From assembly GCF_000014885.1 (NCBI RefSeq), contig NC_011566.1:1984001-2048000 (forward strand): 64,000 nucleotides of DNA. Reading direction: 5' to 3'. Of the stretch, positions 51,205-60,015 are shown piece after piece. The translations under genes were made by a program, and so were the position numbers. The notes beneath the pieces are model-generated. The model made no database searches, was not told where the DNA came from, and worked only from the letters and a program-made list of their open reading frames with translations. The DNA comes from Shewanella piezotolerans WP3. Its GTDB lineage: Bacteria > Pseudomonadota > Gammaproteobacteria > Enterobacterales > Shewanellaceae. Every line of letters starts with the position of its first letter. The stretch's first letter is position 1.

Positions 51205-53211
51205 ATGCACGCTAATGAACTTGAGATCCTAGAACTGACCCAGCAATTAAATCTGCATAATTATCACTACTATGTTGATGATAACCCGACAATTCCAGAT
51301 GTTGAGTACGACAGGTTACTTAAAAGGCTGATAGAGCTAGAGACCCAAAGTCCAGAGTTTGCTAAAGCCGACTCGCCTACACAGAGAGTAGGAGGTGAGG
51401 CATTAGCTAAGTTTGAACAGATCACCCACCTCAAGCCAATGTTAAGCCTTGATAATGTATTTGATGAAACCGAATTTAATGGCTTTCACTCGAGGATAAC
51501 CGATAAAGTCGGTACAGCGCTGAGCTATTGCTGTGAACCAAAGCTTGATGGCTTGGCTGTGAGTATTGTGTACCGTGATGGTGTATTTGAGCGAGCAGCG
51601 ACTCGTGGCGATGGTCAAACGGGTGAGAATATTACTGAAAATGTCCGCACTATTAAGTCAATTCCTTTAAAGTTGCGCGGTGATAATTTTCCACCATTAG
51701 TTGAGGTACGCGGCGAAGTGATTATGCCGCATAAAGCCTTCAATGCGCTTAATGAGCGTGCCCGTGCGAAAGGGGAAAAGCTGTTTGTTAATCCTCGCAA
51801 TGCAGCTGCGGGCAGTTTACGTCAGTTAGACAGTAAAATTACTGCTAGCCGAGCTTTGGGGTTCTACGCTTATGCACTCGGAGTCGTTGAGCCTGAATCG
51901 TGGGAGCTTGCCGATAGCCATTATGGCCAACTAGAGCAACTGCGCTCATGGGGCGTCCCGGTTAGCCAAGAAGTCAAAGTCTGTGACTCGGTCACGGAAG
52001 TCATGGATTATTACAATGATATTCAGCAACGTCGCAGCAGTTTAGATTTCGAAATCGATGGTGTTGTGTTGAAAGTGAACCAGATTGCTCATCAGTTGAG
52101 TTTAGGTTTTGTGGCTAAAGCGCCGCGCTGGGCGACTGCATTTAAGTTTCCAGCTCAAGAGGAGATGACCTTATTAGAAGGGGTCGATTTTCAAGTTGGT
52201 CGTACTGGAGCGGTTACACCTGTCGCACGTCTTAAGCCTGTATTTGTTGGTGGCGTGACCGTCTCAAATGCCACTTTGCATAATGCTGATGAAATTGCCC
52301 GTCTTGGCGTAAAGGTTGGAGATACCATCATTATTCGCCGAGCAGGCGATGTCATTCCCCAAATTGTTGCAATAGTCGCTGATAAACGTCCAGATGATGC
52401 CCAAGATATTGTGTTTCCCGAGCGGTGCCCTGTGTGTGATAGTGAAGTGGAACGTATTGAAGGCGAAGCGGTAGCGCGTTGTAGTGGTGGCTTATTTTGT
52501 GAAGCACAACGTAAAGAAGCAATAAAACATTTTGCTTCTAGAAAGGCGCTTGATATCGATGGTATGGGTGACAAAGTTGTTGAACAGTTAATTGATAAAG
52601 AGCTAGTAGAAAGCCCTGCGGATCTATTTAAGCTGACCGCATCAGCGATGACAATGCTAGAGCGTATGGGGATGAAATCAGCGACTAAATTAGTTGCGGC
52701 CATTGAAGTCGCCAAAGAGACGACTTTTGCTCGCTTTCTCTATGCGTTAGGTATTAGAGAAGTGGGAGAAGCCACCGCTGCGAATCTTGCTGCCTACTTT
52801 AAAACACTGGATGCACTAAAAGGCGCGTCAGCAGAAGAGTTTATCAAGGTCGATGATGTTGGAGCGATTGTTGCGGCTCATTTAGCGCACTTCTTGGCAC
52901 AGCCTCATAATCTTGAAGTGATAGATAAGCTTATTGCGGTGGGAGTTAGCTGGCCAGCAATTGAAGAGGTGGCTGAAGAGGATTTATCACTTAAAGGTCA
53001 AACCTGGGTATTAACCGGTACGTTAACACAGCTTAATCGAAATGATGCTAAAGCTCAGCTGCAGGCATTAGGGGCAAAAGTTGCTGGTAGTGTGTCTAAA
53101 AATACCGATTGTTTGGTCGCTGGCGCAGCGGCTGGCTCGAAGTTGACTAAAGCTCAAGAGCTTGGTGTGAAGGTTATTGATGAAGAGGCATTGATTGCTA
53201 TTTTGTCATAG
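51205..53211 (+). CDS. ligA: LigA, NAD+-dependent DNA ligase
   Basis: A 668-residue replicative ligase that seals nicks using NAD+. The adenylation domain carries the catalytic Lys in CEPKLDGLA (about residue 115). The OB fold follows with VGRTGAVTPVARLKPV. The four-Cys zinc finger is in CPVCDSEVERIEGEAVARCSGGLFCEAQ, located at about 411-437. Helix-hairpin-helix repeats follow (LDIDGMGDKVVEQL, YALGIREVGEATAANLA), and a BRCT domain ends the protein (about 590-668, with GQTWVLTGTL and KNTDCLVAG). Length matches E. coli LigA (671). The ATG has AGGACG upstream. Confidence 0.97.
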   Translation: MHANELEILELTQQLNLHNYHYYVDDNPTIPDVEYDRLLKRLIELETQSPEFAKADSPTQRVGGEALAKFEQITHLKPMLSLDNVFDETEFNGFHSRITDKVGTALSYCCEPKLDGLAVSIVYRDGVFERAATRGDGQTGENITENVRTIKSIPLKLRGDNFPPLVEVRGEVIMPHKAFNALNERARAKGEKLFVNPRNAAAGSLRQLDSKITASRALGFYAYALGVVEPESWELADSHYGQLEQLRSWGVPVSQEVKVCDSVTEVMDYYNDIQQRRSSLDFEIDGVVLKVNQIAHQLSLGFVAKAPRWATAFKFPAQEEMTLLEGVDFQVGRTGAVTPVARLKPVFVGGVTVSNATLHNADEIARLGVKVGDTIIIRRAGDVIPQIVAIVADKRPDDAQDIVFPERCPVCDSEVERIEGEAVARCSGGLFCEAQRKEAIKHFASRKALDIDGMGDKVVEQLIDKELVESPADLFKLTASAMTMLERMGMKSATKLVAAIEVAKETTFARFLYALGIREVGEATAANLAAYFKTLDALKGASAEEFIKVDDVGAIVAAHLAHFLAQPHNLEVIDKLIAVGVSWPAIEEVAEEDLSLKGQTWVLTGTLTQLNRNDAKAQLQALGAKVAGSVSKNTDCLVAGAAAGSKLTKAQELGVKVIDEEALIAILS

Positions 53212-53228
53212 ATAAGCCGCTGCTGATA

Positions 53229-53260
53229 TAAAGCTCCCTAAGGGAGCTTTTATTTTTTTG
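53229..53260 (+). terminator. Terminator after ligA
   Basis: AAAGCTCCC and GGGAGCTTT form a nine-pair stem with a three-base loop, followed by TATTTTTTTG, 17 bases after the ligA stop. Confidence 0.92.
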
Positions 53261-53401
53261 CTATTGTTATTCCCTTTTAGGGCCTCATTAACTCACTTTC
53301 TGTTTTAAAAACGTTGAAATTTCTGCAAAAGGCACCATATCTGATTAAACACTAATACAGTTGCAGACAGCGCTGTCTAGATTCGGACAAAAGGGACAGC
53401 T

Positions 53402-53869
53402 TTGAATTTCAGTAATATAACTTGGCTAGATGATAAGGGTCATATTAAGCCCCCTTTGATGCTGTATTTAATGCTGGTCTTTTTAGCAAGAGGATGGTGC
53501 ATATTTATTGCGTCATTAACTCAAGCAAGTGATAGAGCAGGGCTTGTGGCATTAGTTTATCCGCAAAAGTCAGATTTTTTGATGGCACTAATGGCTGGTG
53601 CTGGTGCTCTTATTGTATACGGCTTGATAATCGCCGAGCGAAAACGCAGCCCTTCGTGGATCCAACCTATCTTTAAATATATAAAATGGCTATTACTGGC
53701 GTTGTTATGTATTGACGGCGGGTTGCTCATACAGCGTATTCTACATGCTCACTATGTGTATAGTTGGAGTGTAGGACTAGATGCATTGTTTCTATTCTGG
53801 AGTACTTTATATCTGTTTAATTCAAATAGGCTAAAATACTATTTTTTAGATTGGAAAGCAGAAGAATAG
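53402..53869 (+). CDS. DUF2919 (YfeZ-like) inner-membrane protein
   Basis: A 155-residue membrane protein with four predicted helices (about 18-42, 60-78, 92-110, 122-140). The start WLDDKGHIKPPLMLYLMLVFLARGW is characteristic of DUF2919/YfeZ. The TTG at 53402 is the start, with AAAGGGACAG seven to twelve bases upstream; the first ATG is 20 codons in and would cut the conserved N-terminus. Function is unknown. It stands alone downstream of ligA and before a long gene-free region. Confidence 0.8.
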   Translation: MNFSNITWLDDKGHIKPPLMLYLMLVFLARGWCIFIASLTQASDRAGLVALVYPQKSDFLMALMAGAGALIVYGLIIAERKRSPSWIQPIFKYIKWLLLALLCIDGGLLIQRILHAHYVYSWSVGLDALFLFWSTLYLFNSNRLKYYFLDWKAEE

Positions 53870-53903
53870 ATTAGCCTTTAGCTCGTAGGCTTGGTGGAGT
53901 AGG

Positions 53904-53939
53904 TAAAAAAATGGCGCTGTATGAATACAGCGCCAAAAA
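53904..53939 (-). terminator. Leftward terminator with no annotated gene in front of it
   Basis: Read leftward, GGCGCTGTAT and ATACAGCGCC form a ten-pair stem with a two-base loop followed by seven T. On the plus strand the downstream side has A instead of T, so it points left. No leftward ORF lies upstream of it in the 650 bases to the HD-GYP gene. Confidence 0.75.
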
Positions 53940-54592
53940 GAATCTGCAGTACCGACAGCATTCGATACTATGATCCAGGGATATTAACAAAAAACCTTTT
54001 TTAGTTAAGCAACAAATAATTGCTAGCCTTAATCAAAGGACAATTGACAGTTTGTCATTGAGAGTAATAGTTCGGGGCTACTAACTCTAAAGGACGAAGC
54101 TAGAATATAACAATTGAAGATTGCATACAATATCCTATCGATAGTAATCCCATTCAATTCACGATAATAATGGAATAAGTTATAACTAAGGGTTAGGGGG
54201 GGGGGGGCTGACTATCAGTGGGCCTATTTATGTTCCTGCTGAACGAGCCTGGGAATTAGCGCACAATGAATAATTTGACGCCGTACTCGTTTAACTTTGT
54301 GGTTTTAGTTTATTTGTCTATTTAATGTGGGCTGATATTGTTGCTCTGTCTGAAATGGTTAAAAGATTCGAAGTGATCGACTGTTTACTTGTTGACTTAA
54401 CCATGTGAAAACTGTCATAAAATTGACATTCTTGCTGTTATTCGTAAGAGAAAACTATTATTATCGACTAATAGCTAATGGCGACGTAGCCAAAATTAGT
54501 GCCAGTGATAACCCGTAAATGTTTGGCACTATATCTTCTTTCAAGAGTGAGACACTTTTTCAAAATAGTGACTACCTCTGGAGCCTTTACTA
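53940..54592. other. Gene-free region with possible leftward small RNA and a G12 tract
   Basis: About 650 bases without a coding frame. A TGACA-GTT-TGTCA palindrome lies at 54038-54050, upstream (leftward sense) of the terminator at 53904-53939, with TAAGGCTAGCAATTATT-like -10 material between. A run of 12 G is at 54196-54207. The right part is the leader of the HD-GYP gene, with TCTGGAG ten bases before its ATG. Confidence 0.5.
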
Positions 54593-55786
54593 ATGTCAAA
54601 AGACGTCAGAATTCCCTTGTCTAAGTTATGCATTGGTTTAACCATTAAGTTACCACTGTCATGGACCCAACATCCTTTTCTATTTAATCAGTTTGACATT
54701 GAAAACCAATCGCAAATCGAACTGATTAAGAGTTTGAATATTGCCTATGTATATTTGATCGCAGGAAAAGCATTGCTTGCGTCGACACAAGAGCAACAGG
54801 TTAAAGTTATCGTGGAGAAATCTGCTGAGGAATTTGCTCAGGAAAGGTTAGCTTCATTACGCAAATCTATTCGCATGAGTCAACAAAGATTTCAAAAAAA
54901 CGGTTTAGAGTGCCGCAGTGCATTTTCAAAAATAGCAGCTGAACCTGAGGGCGCTTATCGGTCAGCCGCAACGTTAGTCGAATCGATGATGGACCATATT
55001 AAAGAAACCTCAACACCGCATCTTGCTTTAGTAAGTAGTAACGAGGATGACAGCGGGACAGAGCACGGGATTTCGATTGCAGTATTGTCGATGATGCTCG
55101 GATGTTCATTAGGCTGCACGGATTCAGAGTTACGGGATATCGCAATGGGAGCTGTATTTCATGATATTGGTAAGAGAAAAGTACCTGACGTCATCAGACG
55201 TAAGAAAGGTAACTTATCTGATCATGAAGTTAACTTTCTTAAGATGCACCCCAAATTTGGTTTTGACATGATGACCAAACAAGATCTTTTTCCAAAAGCA
55301 GTACTTGATATTGTTCTACATCACCATGAGTGGGCTGATGGTAGTGGTTATCCTGACGGACTAAAAGATCCGCAGATCCCACTAACAACACAAATAGTTG
55401 CCTTGGCAAATGACTTTGAGCAGTTACTTAAATTTGGTCATGGGCGTTCACCGCAAGTGGCTTTAGGTTATCTTTTTAAAAATAGAGCTGGTAAGCATGC
55501 GCCATCGCTGATTTCAGCCTTGGTTAAAGTACTTGGGATTTATCCCCCCGGCACATTAGTGCAATTATCAAATGGGCAAATTGCTAAGGTTCTGATTACC
55601 ACTGAAACGGTCAAACAACCTCACGTAATCGCTTGTGATGAAAACGGAGATAACGCGGTGTTACGCTATTTAGTAGAAGAGGGTATATTGATAAGTAAAG
55701 TGCTTAAAGTCGATGAGTTAGGCACTGGCGCATTAAAAGTACTGGATCCAAGTGCTGATATAAGCTTCTATTTTAGCTCTATGTAA
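54593..55786 (+). CDS. HD-GYP cyclic-di-GMP phosphodiesterase with DUF3391 domain
   Basis: A 397-residue protein. The N-terminal 120 residues match DUF3391 (IPLSKLCIGLTIKLPLSWTQHPFLFNQFDI onward). The HD-GYP domain covers about 150-345: the metal HD pair is in AVFHDIGKRKVPD, followed by KMHPKFGFDMM, and the signature reads DIVLHHHEWADGSGYPDGL with the GYP triad intact. A C-terminal segment of about 60 residues carries PGTLVQLSNGQIAKVL, typical of this subgroup. It should hydrolyse cyclic di-GMP and oppose the GGDEF protein at 41953. It is a single gene. Confidence 0.92.
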   Translation: MSKDVRIPLSKLCIGLTIKLPLSWTQHPFLFNQFDIENQSQIELIKSLNIAYVYLIAGKALLASTQEQQVKVIVEKSAEEFAQERLASLRKSIRMSQQRFQKNGLECRSAFSKIAAEPEGAYRSAATLVESMMDHIKETSTPHLALVSSNEDDSGTEHGISIAVLSMMLGCSLGCTDSELRDIAMGAVFHDIGKRKVPDVIRRKKGNLSDHEVNFLKMHPKFGFDMMTKQDLFPKAVLDIVLHHHEWADGSGYPDGLKDPQIPLTTQIVALANDFEQLLKFGHGRSPQVALGYLFKNRAGKHAPSLISALVKVLGIYPPGTLVQLSNGQIAKVLITTETVKQPHVIACDENGDNAVLRYLVEEGILISKVLKVDELGTGALKVLDPSADISFYFSSM

Positions 55787-55814
55787 TAGCAACTCCATTA
55801 AAGAGTTGCCCATT

Positions 55815-56069
55815 TAGCACGCGTTTAAATCACTTTTAGACAAGTAAGTGGCTTATCGCTAATCGTTATTCTATATCTAATGCCACATGCGCTGTATTAA
55901 GTGATTTCCCCATGCCTTAAATATCAGCCGCAGGTTGTGAGCGTCATAGGACTTTCACTGCTAGGTGGCATTGTCTCAAAAGGGAATAACCACTTCTTTC
56001 ACAATGGGCCTTGAATTGAAAGCCCTGAGAAAGCTCTGAACTGAGTATGTCCTTAATGGAATTGGTATA
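55815..56069 (+). repeat. Family 1 repeat element, copy D (degenerate)
   Basis: About 255 bases with partial similarity to copies A-C: GCTAATCGTTATTCT, CATTGTCTCAAAAGGGAATAACCA, CTTTGAATTGAAA-like CCTTGAATTGAAAG, CTGAGAAAGCTCTGAACTG, and the right end TTAATGGAATTGGTAT. The left end is eroded. It looks like an old, decayed copy. Confidence 0.65.
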
Positions 56070-56119
56070 ATATAAATGCGGTCTGGCCTCGTTATTTAGT
56101 AATAATCAAAAGGGTGATA

Positions 56120-56938
56120 ATGATAAATTCAGTTTGTATTGTCGGTTGTGGTTGGTTTGGCTTGCCACTGGCGCAAGAATTAGTAGCACGTGGTGTTACG
56201 GTAAACGGTAGTAAACGTAGCTCTGAGGATGCAAGTGCATTATATAAAGATGGCATTAACGGTTTTTCATTAGATTTGGCTGAAGTCGAGCAACAGTCAC
56301 TCCCGGCCCTAAAAGCCGCGCTTAATACCGATTGTTTAGTTGTCAATATTCCACCAGGATTAAGAAAAGATCCCCATGCTTATCATGGGAAACTAACGAA
56401 GTTGATTGCATTGATTAGCGGTATTCGTTACCAAAAAATAGTCTTTGTTAGTACCACTGGAGTTTATCCATCACTGGATAAAGTAATGACTGAGCAAGAT
56501 GCCGCTGCCCACTCAGAGGTCAGCGAAAAGCTGCTACAAGCTGAAGCGCTGTTTTTAGCGCTAGATAACAGCTGTATTGCTCGCTTCTCTGGCTTGGTGG
56601 GTCCTAAACGCCATCCTGGGCGCTTTTTAGCTGGCAAAACCGAACTAGCGGAGCCGATGGCTCCGGTCAATATCGTTCACCTGCATGATTGTATCAGCGC
56701 CGTTGCAAAACTGATTTTTGATGCCAATTCTGCAGGAGTTTACAATGTTTGCGCACCTAAACATCCTACACGGGCGGCATTTTACCGTCAGGCTAGCTTA
56801 AATTTGGGGCTCATTGAACCGCAATTTGTGCAGGATAGTACGGCCGGTGGCAAACTCATTAGTAGCAATCGACTCGTTAAAGAGCTAAATTTTGAGTATC
56901 AGTTCAGTGACCCTATGGATATGCTGGACGCCTGTTAA
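56120..56938 (+). CDS. NAD(P)-binding SDR-type protein (YeeZ-like)
   Basis: A 272-residue Rossmann-fold protein. The start is SVCIVGCGWFGLPLAQELVARGVTV with a GxGxxG nucleotide site. KIVFVSTTGVYPS carries the Ser/Tyr region of extended SDRs, and VNIVHLHDCISAVAKLI and AGVYNVCAPKHPTRAAFY are typical of the YeeZ group. The reaction is unknown. I use the ATG at 56120, with AAAAGGG five bases upstream; a GTG six bases earlier is part of the ribosome site. dsbA starts 15 bases after the stop, so the two are probably co-transcribed. Confidence 0.84.
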   Translation: MINSVCIVGCGWFGLPLAQELVARGVTVNGSKRSSEDASALYKDGINGFSLDLAEVEQQSLPALKAALNTDCLVVNIPPGLRKDPHAYHGKLTKLIALISGIRYQKIVFVSTTGVYPSLDKVMTEQDAAAHSEVSEKLLQAEALFLALDNSCIARFSGLVGPKRHPGRFLAGKTELAEPMAPVNIVHLHDCISAVAKLIFDANSAGVYNVCAPKHPTRAAFYRQASLNLGLIEPQFVQDSTAGGKLISSNRLVKELNFEYQFSDPMDMLDAC

Positions 56939-56953
56939 ATATTAAGGATGTAT

Positions 56954-57580
56954 ATGAAATCGTTACAAGTATTGTTTACTGGTGGGTTATTGGCGATCGT
57001 AAGCTTCTTATTGCCCTTACAAAGCGGCCATGCAGCACCGTATGTTGAAGGCATTGATTACGTCAAAATAGCTGGGATCCCAGAAGCTCAAAAGCCAGTG
57101 ATCAGAGAATTTTTCTCTTATAACTGTGGCCATTGTTACCGACAAGATCCGCTGTTTGAACAAACCGCGCATTTATTAGAGAGCGATGTGCAGTTCGAAA
57201 GAACACCTGTTGGAGCTGGCCGTACGAGTTGGATTTTAAGTCAAGAAGCCTATTATTTAGCGCAAAAATTCAGTGTTACTAAGCAAGTTCATGGCAATAT
57301 TTTCACTCGGATCCACGAGAAAAATGGCGCATTTAAACGGCCAGCGGATCTGCAAGCTTACTTTGTCAGTCAAGGAGTCGATGATAAAGCTGTGACAGAT
57401 GCGATGAATTCGGCTGATGCTAAACTCGCATTGATGAATTATGACACTCAAGCTCAATTGGCTGAGATTAAAGGCGTGCCATCTCTATTGGTCAACGGAA
57501 AGTACTTAATAAAGAAGCAACCTCAGTCTCCTGAAGCGCTTGCTGATATGATCCGTTACCTGAGCCAACTAGAAAATTAA
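56954..57580 (+). CDS. dsbA: DsbA-family periplasmic thiol:disulfide oxidoreductase
   Basis: A 208-residue protein. The signal peptide (about 1-27) ends SGHAAP. The thioredoxin fold holds the active site C-G-H-C in FFSYNCGHCYRQDP, with His between the cysteines as in DsbA of E. coli (CPHC) but with Gly for Pro. The cis-Pro loop is GVPSLLVNGKY. It introduces disulfides into exported proteins with DsbB, which is not in this window. The ATG at 56954 is preferred: AAGGA is five bases upstream, whereas it is only one base from the ATG at 56948. A strong terminator follows. Confidence 0.9.
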   Translation: MKSLQVLFTGGLLAIVSFLLPLQSGHAAPYVEGIDYVKIAGIPEAQKPVIREFFSYNCGHCYRQDPLFEQTAHLLESDVQFERTPVGAGRTSWILSQEAYYLAQKFSVTKQVHGNIFTRIHEKNGAFKRPADLQAYFVSQGVDDKAVTDAMNSADAKLALMNYDTQAQLAEIKGVPSLLVNGKYLIKKQPQSPEALADMIRYLSQLEN

Positions 57581-57594
57581 CTGCAGATACAGAG

Positions 57595-57624
57595 AAAAAA
57601 GCCCACTTCAAGTGGGCTTTTTTG
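57595..57624 (+). terminator. Terminator after dsbA
   Basis: AAAAAAGCCCACTT and AAGTGGGCTTTTTT form a near-perfect stem with a two-base loop, 15 bases after the stop. Confidence 0.93.
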
Positions 57625-57848
57625 TGCTTGTTAAATAGAAACAGATAATACCTTGGTCTAACTCATTGCTTACTAAATGAACTTGCTTTACGTGAGCGTT
57701 AACCTGTATCTGTATGAATATTAAGGGGTTTTGTGGATTTCGTATAATACCTTCCGTTGGCGTTAGACTAAGGTCGCGATTGTTGTTCAGCGTACGCTTG
57801 CTAGATTAACTGCTGACTTAATATAAAAATCAGCACAGGGGAGTCGCT

Positions 57849-58115
57849 ATGAGTTTTGAAAGCAACGAGAAGGCAGAAGGTTATTGGCGTGAAAATCTAC
57901 GCCTAGTATTAGGCTTATTGGCCATATGGGCAGCAGTTTCATTTGGCTGCGGAATTTTATTAGTAGATGTGCTCAATGAGATCCATTTCATGGGGTTCAA
58001 GTTGGGGTTCTGGTTTGCACAACAGGGTGCCATGTATGTGTTTGTCGCACTTATTTTTGTCTATGTCGCTAAAGCGAATGCGTTAGACAAAAAATATGAT
58101 GTGCACGAAGACTAA
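57849..58115 (+). CDS. DUF4212 small membrane subunit of a sodium:solute symporter
   Basis: An 88-residue membrane protein with two helices (about 17-38 and 48-72): YWRENLRLVLGLLAIWAAVSFGCG and GFWFAQQGAMYVFVALIFVYV. It matches DUF4212 (TIGR03647), found directly before symporters of the VC_2705 type. The ATG has AGGGGAG seven bases upstream. It lies 31 bases before the symporter gene, so the two are co-transcribed. It is thought to be a small partner subunit; its role is not proven. Confidence 0.92.
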   Translation: MSFESNEKAEGYWRENLRLVLGLLAIWAAVSFGCGILLVDVLNEIHFMGFKLGFWFAQQGAMYVFVALIFVYVAKANALDKKYDVHED

Positions 58116-58146
58116 TAACTAAGAACTTATTTAAAGGAGTCATGAA

Positions 58147-59865
58147 ATGGACGTACAAACATTAACCTATCTGATAGTAGGGATTACATTTGCCCTATAT
58201 ATCGGTATTGCGATCTGGTCTCGTGCTGGTTCGACTAAAGAATTCTATGTTGCTGGTGGCGGTGTACACCCTGTAATGAACGGTATGGCTACTGCAGCCG
58301 ATTGGATGTCTGCGGCATCATTTATCTCACTGGCGGGTATTGTATCTTTTACTGGTTACGACGGTTCAGTATATTTAATGGGTTGGACCGGCGGTTATGT
58401 TCTGCTAGCGCTTTGCATGGCTCCGTACCTTCGTAAATTTGGTAAATTCACAGTACCTGATTTTATTGGTGACCGTTATTACTCACAAGCGGCTCGCACC
58501 GTTGCGGTAGTCTGTGCCATCTTTATCTGTTTCACCTATATTGCAGGTCAAATGCGTGGTGTGGGCGTTGTATTCTCTAGATTCCTTGAAGTTGAAGTTG
58601 AAACTGGGGTTTATATTGGTATGGCAGTGGTATTCTTCTATGCGGTTCTTGGTGGAATGAAAGGGATTACCTATACACAGGTCGCACAGTACTGTGTGCT
58701 TATTTTTGCTTTCATGGTTCCAGCAATCTTCATCTCAGTGATGATGACAGGCCATATCATTCCGCAAATTGGTTTTGGTGCAGAGTTAATTGATGCTGCT
58801 GGCAATGGTACTGGAGTGTATCTGTTAGATAAGCTCGATGGGTTGTCTGCCGAGTTGGGCTTCTCCCAATACACGGAAGGTTCTAAGAGCATGATTGATG
58901 TGTTCTTCATTACTGGTGCATTGATGTTTGGTACAGCAGGTCTTCCTCATGTCATCGTACGTTTCTTCACTGTACCCAAAGTTAAGGATGCGCGTGTCTC
59001 TGCGGGCTGGGCACTTGTGTTTATTGCGATTATGTACACAACGATTCCTGCTCTTGCTGCGTTCTCTCGTGTAAACATGATTGAGACCATTAATGGCCCT
59101 GAGTCGACAGGTGTTGCTTATGAAACTGCACCTGAGTGGATTAAGAATTGGGAGAAAACAGGCTTAATTACCTGGGATGATAAGAACGACGACGGCAAAA
59201 TTTACTATGCCAAAGGCCCTGAAAGTGAGATGAAGATTGACCGCGATATTATGGTGTTAGCTACGCCAGAAATTGCCAATCTGCCAGCATGGGTTATCGC
59301 TCTTGTTGCTGCCGGTGGTCTCGCGGCTGCCCTTTCAACTTCAGCTGGTCTACTGCTGGTTATATCAACTTCTGTATCTCATGATTTACTGAAAAAGAAC
59401 TTGATGCCTGATATCTCTGACAAGAAGGAATTAATGTACGCCCGAATTGCAGCTGCTCTGGGTATCGTGATGGCTGGTTACTTCGGTATTAATCCGCCTG
59501 GGTTTGTGGCTGCGGTTGTTGCGATAGCATTTGGTTTGGCAGCTTCATCGTTATTCCCGGCGATTATCATGGGGATCTTCTCTAAGACTGTGAATAAAGA
59601 GGGCGCTGTCGCCGGTATGATAACGGGTCTGCTATTCACAGCTTCTTATATTGTGTACTTTAAGTTTGTCAATCCAAGCGCGAACATAAGCGAGAACTGG
59701 TTGTTTGGTGTATCGCCTGAAGGTATTGGTATGCTGGGCATGGTGATTAACTTTGCTGTAGCCTTTGGTGTGAGTAAGGTTACAACGGCAGTTCCACAAG
59801 ATGTTGTTGATATGGTTGAATCAATTCGCTTCCCGAAAGGTTCTGGTGAAGCGCAAGATCACTAA
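58147..59865 (+). CDS. Sodium:solute symporter, VC_2705 / ActP-like
   Basis: A 572-residue symporter of the SSS family with about 13 helices. The blocks STKEFYVAGGGVHPVMNGMATAADWMSAASFISLAGIV and FGTAGLPHVIVRFFTVP are hallmarks of the ActP-type subfamily that carries acetate and related monocarboxylates. The extra soluble insert near residues 320-380 (NGPESTGVAYE to MKIDRDIMVLATPEIA) is typical of the VC_2705 group (TIGR03648). AAGGAG precedes the ATG. Together with the DUF4212 subunit it probably takes up acetate or pyruvate; the substrate is inferred from family only. A terminator follows. Confidence 0.92.
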   Translation: MDVQTLTYLIVGITFALYIGIAIWSRAGSTKEFYVAGGGVHPVMNGMATAADWMSAASFISLAGIVSFTGYDGSVYLMGWTGGYVLLALCMAPYLRKFGKFTVPDFIGDRYYSQAARTVAVVCAIFICFTYIAGQMRGVGVVFSRFLEVEVETGVYIGMAVVFFYAVLGGMKGITYTQVAQYCVLIFAFMVPAIFISVMMTGHIIPQIGFGAELIDAAGNGTGVYLLDKLDGLSAELGFSQYTEGSKSMIDVFFITGALMFGTAGLPHVIVRFFTVPKVKDARVSAGWALVFIAIMYTTIPALAAFSRVNMIETINGPESTGVAYETAPEWIKNWEKTGLITWDDKNDDGKIYYAKGPESEMKIDRDIMVLATPEIANLPAWVIALVAAGGLAAALSTSAGLLLVISTSVSHDLLKKNLMPDISDKKELMYARIAAALGIVMAGYFGINPPGFVAAVVAIAFGLAASSLFPAIIMGIFSKTVNKEGAVAGMITGLLFTASYIVYFKFVNPSANISENWLFGVSPEGIGMLGMVINFAVAFGVSKVTTAVPQDVVDMVESIRFPKGSGEAQDH

Positions 59866-59885
59866 TATCTATAGTTAGATAGATT

Positions 59886-59913
59886 AAAAAGAGCGCTTTA
59901 GCGCTCTTTTTCT
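59886..59913 (+). terminator. Terminator after the symporter gene
   Basis: AAAAAGAGCGC and GCGCTCTTTTT form an 11-pair stem with a three- to four-base loop, 21 bases past the stop. Confidence 0.92.
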
Positions 59914-60015
59914 ATTTCTACAGCCATAGACTGGCCTTTAGTCGAATAGTGTTAATGTTGTTCTAGACGATATAGTTGTTATTGCAGAGCAGGTCAGTAG
60001 ATAGGGAGTTGATAA

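Noticed and set aside
52191..52715. A 174-codon frame antisense to ligA
   Set aside because: It is the mirror of a strongly conserved ligase frame, Ser/Thr-rich and without a ribosome site.
53913..53934. LexA-box-like CTGTAT/ATACAG
   Set aside because: The arms are separated so that CTG and CAG are eight bases apart instead of ten, and the flanks continue as a GC-rich stem with a T-run on one side, so it is a terminator stem.
54150..54300. A phase-variable coding gene around the G12 tract
   Set aside because: Stops occur close to the tract in the frames I checked, and no start with a ribosome site leads through it.
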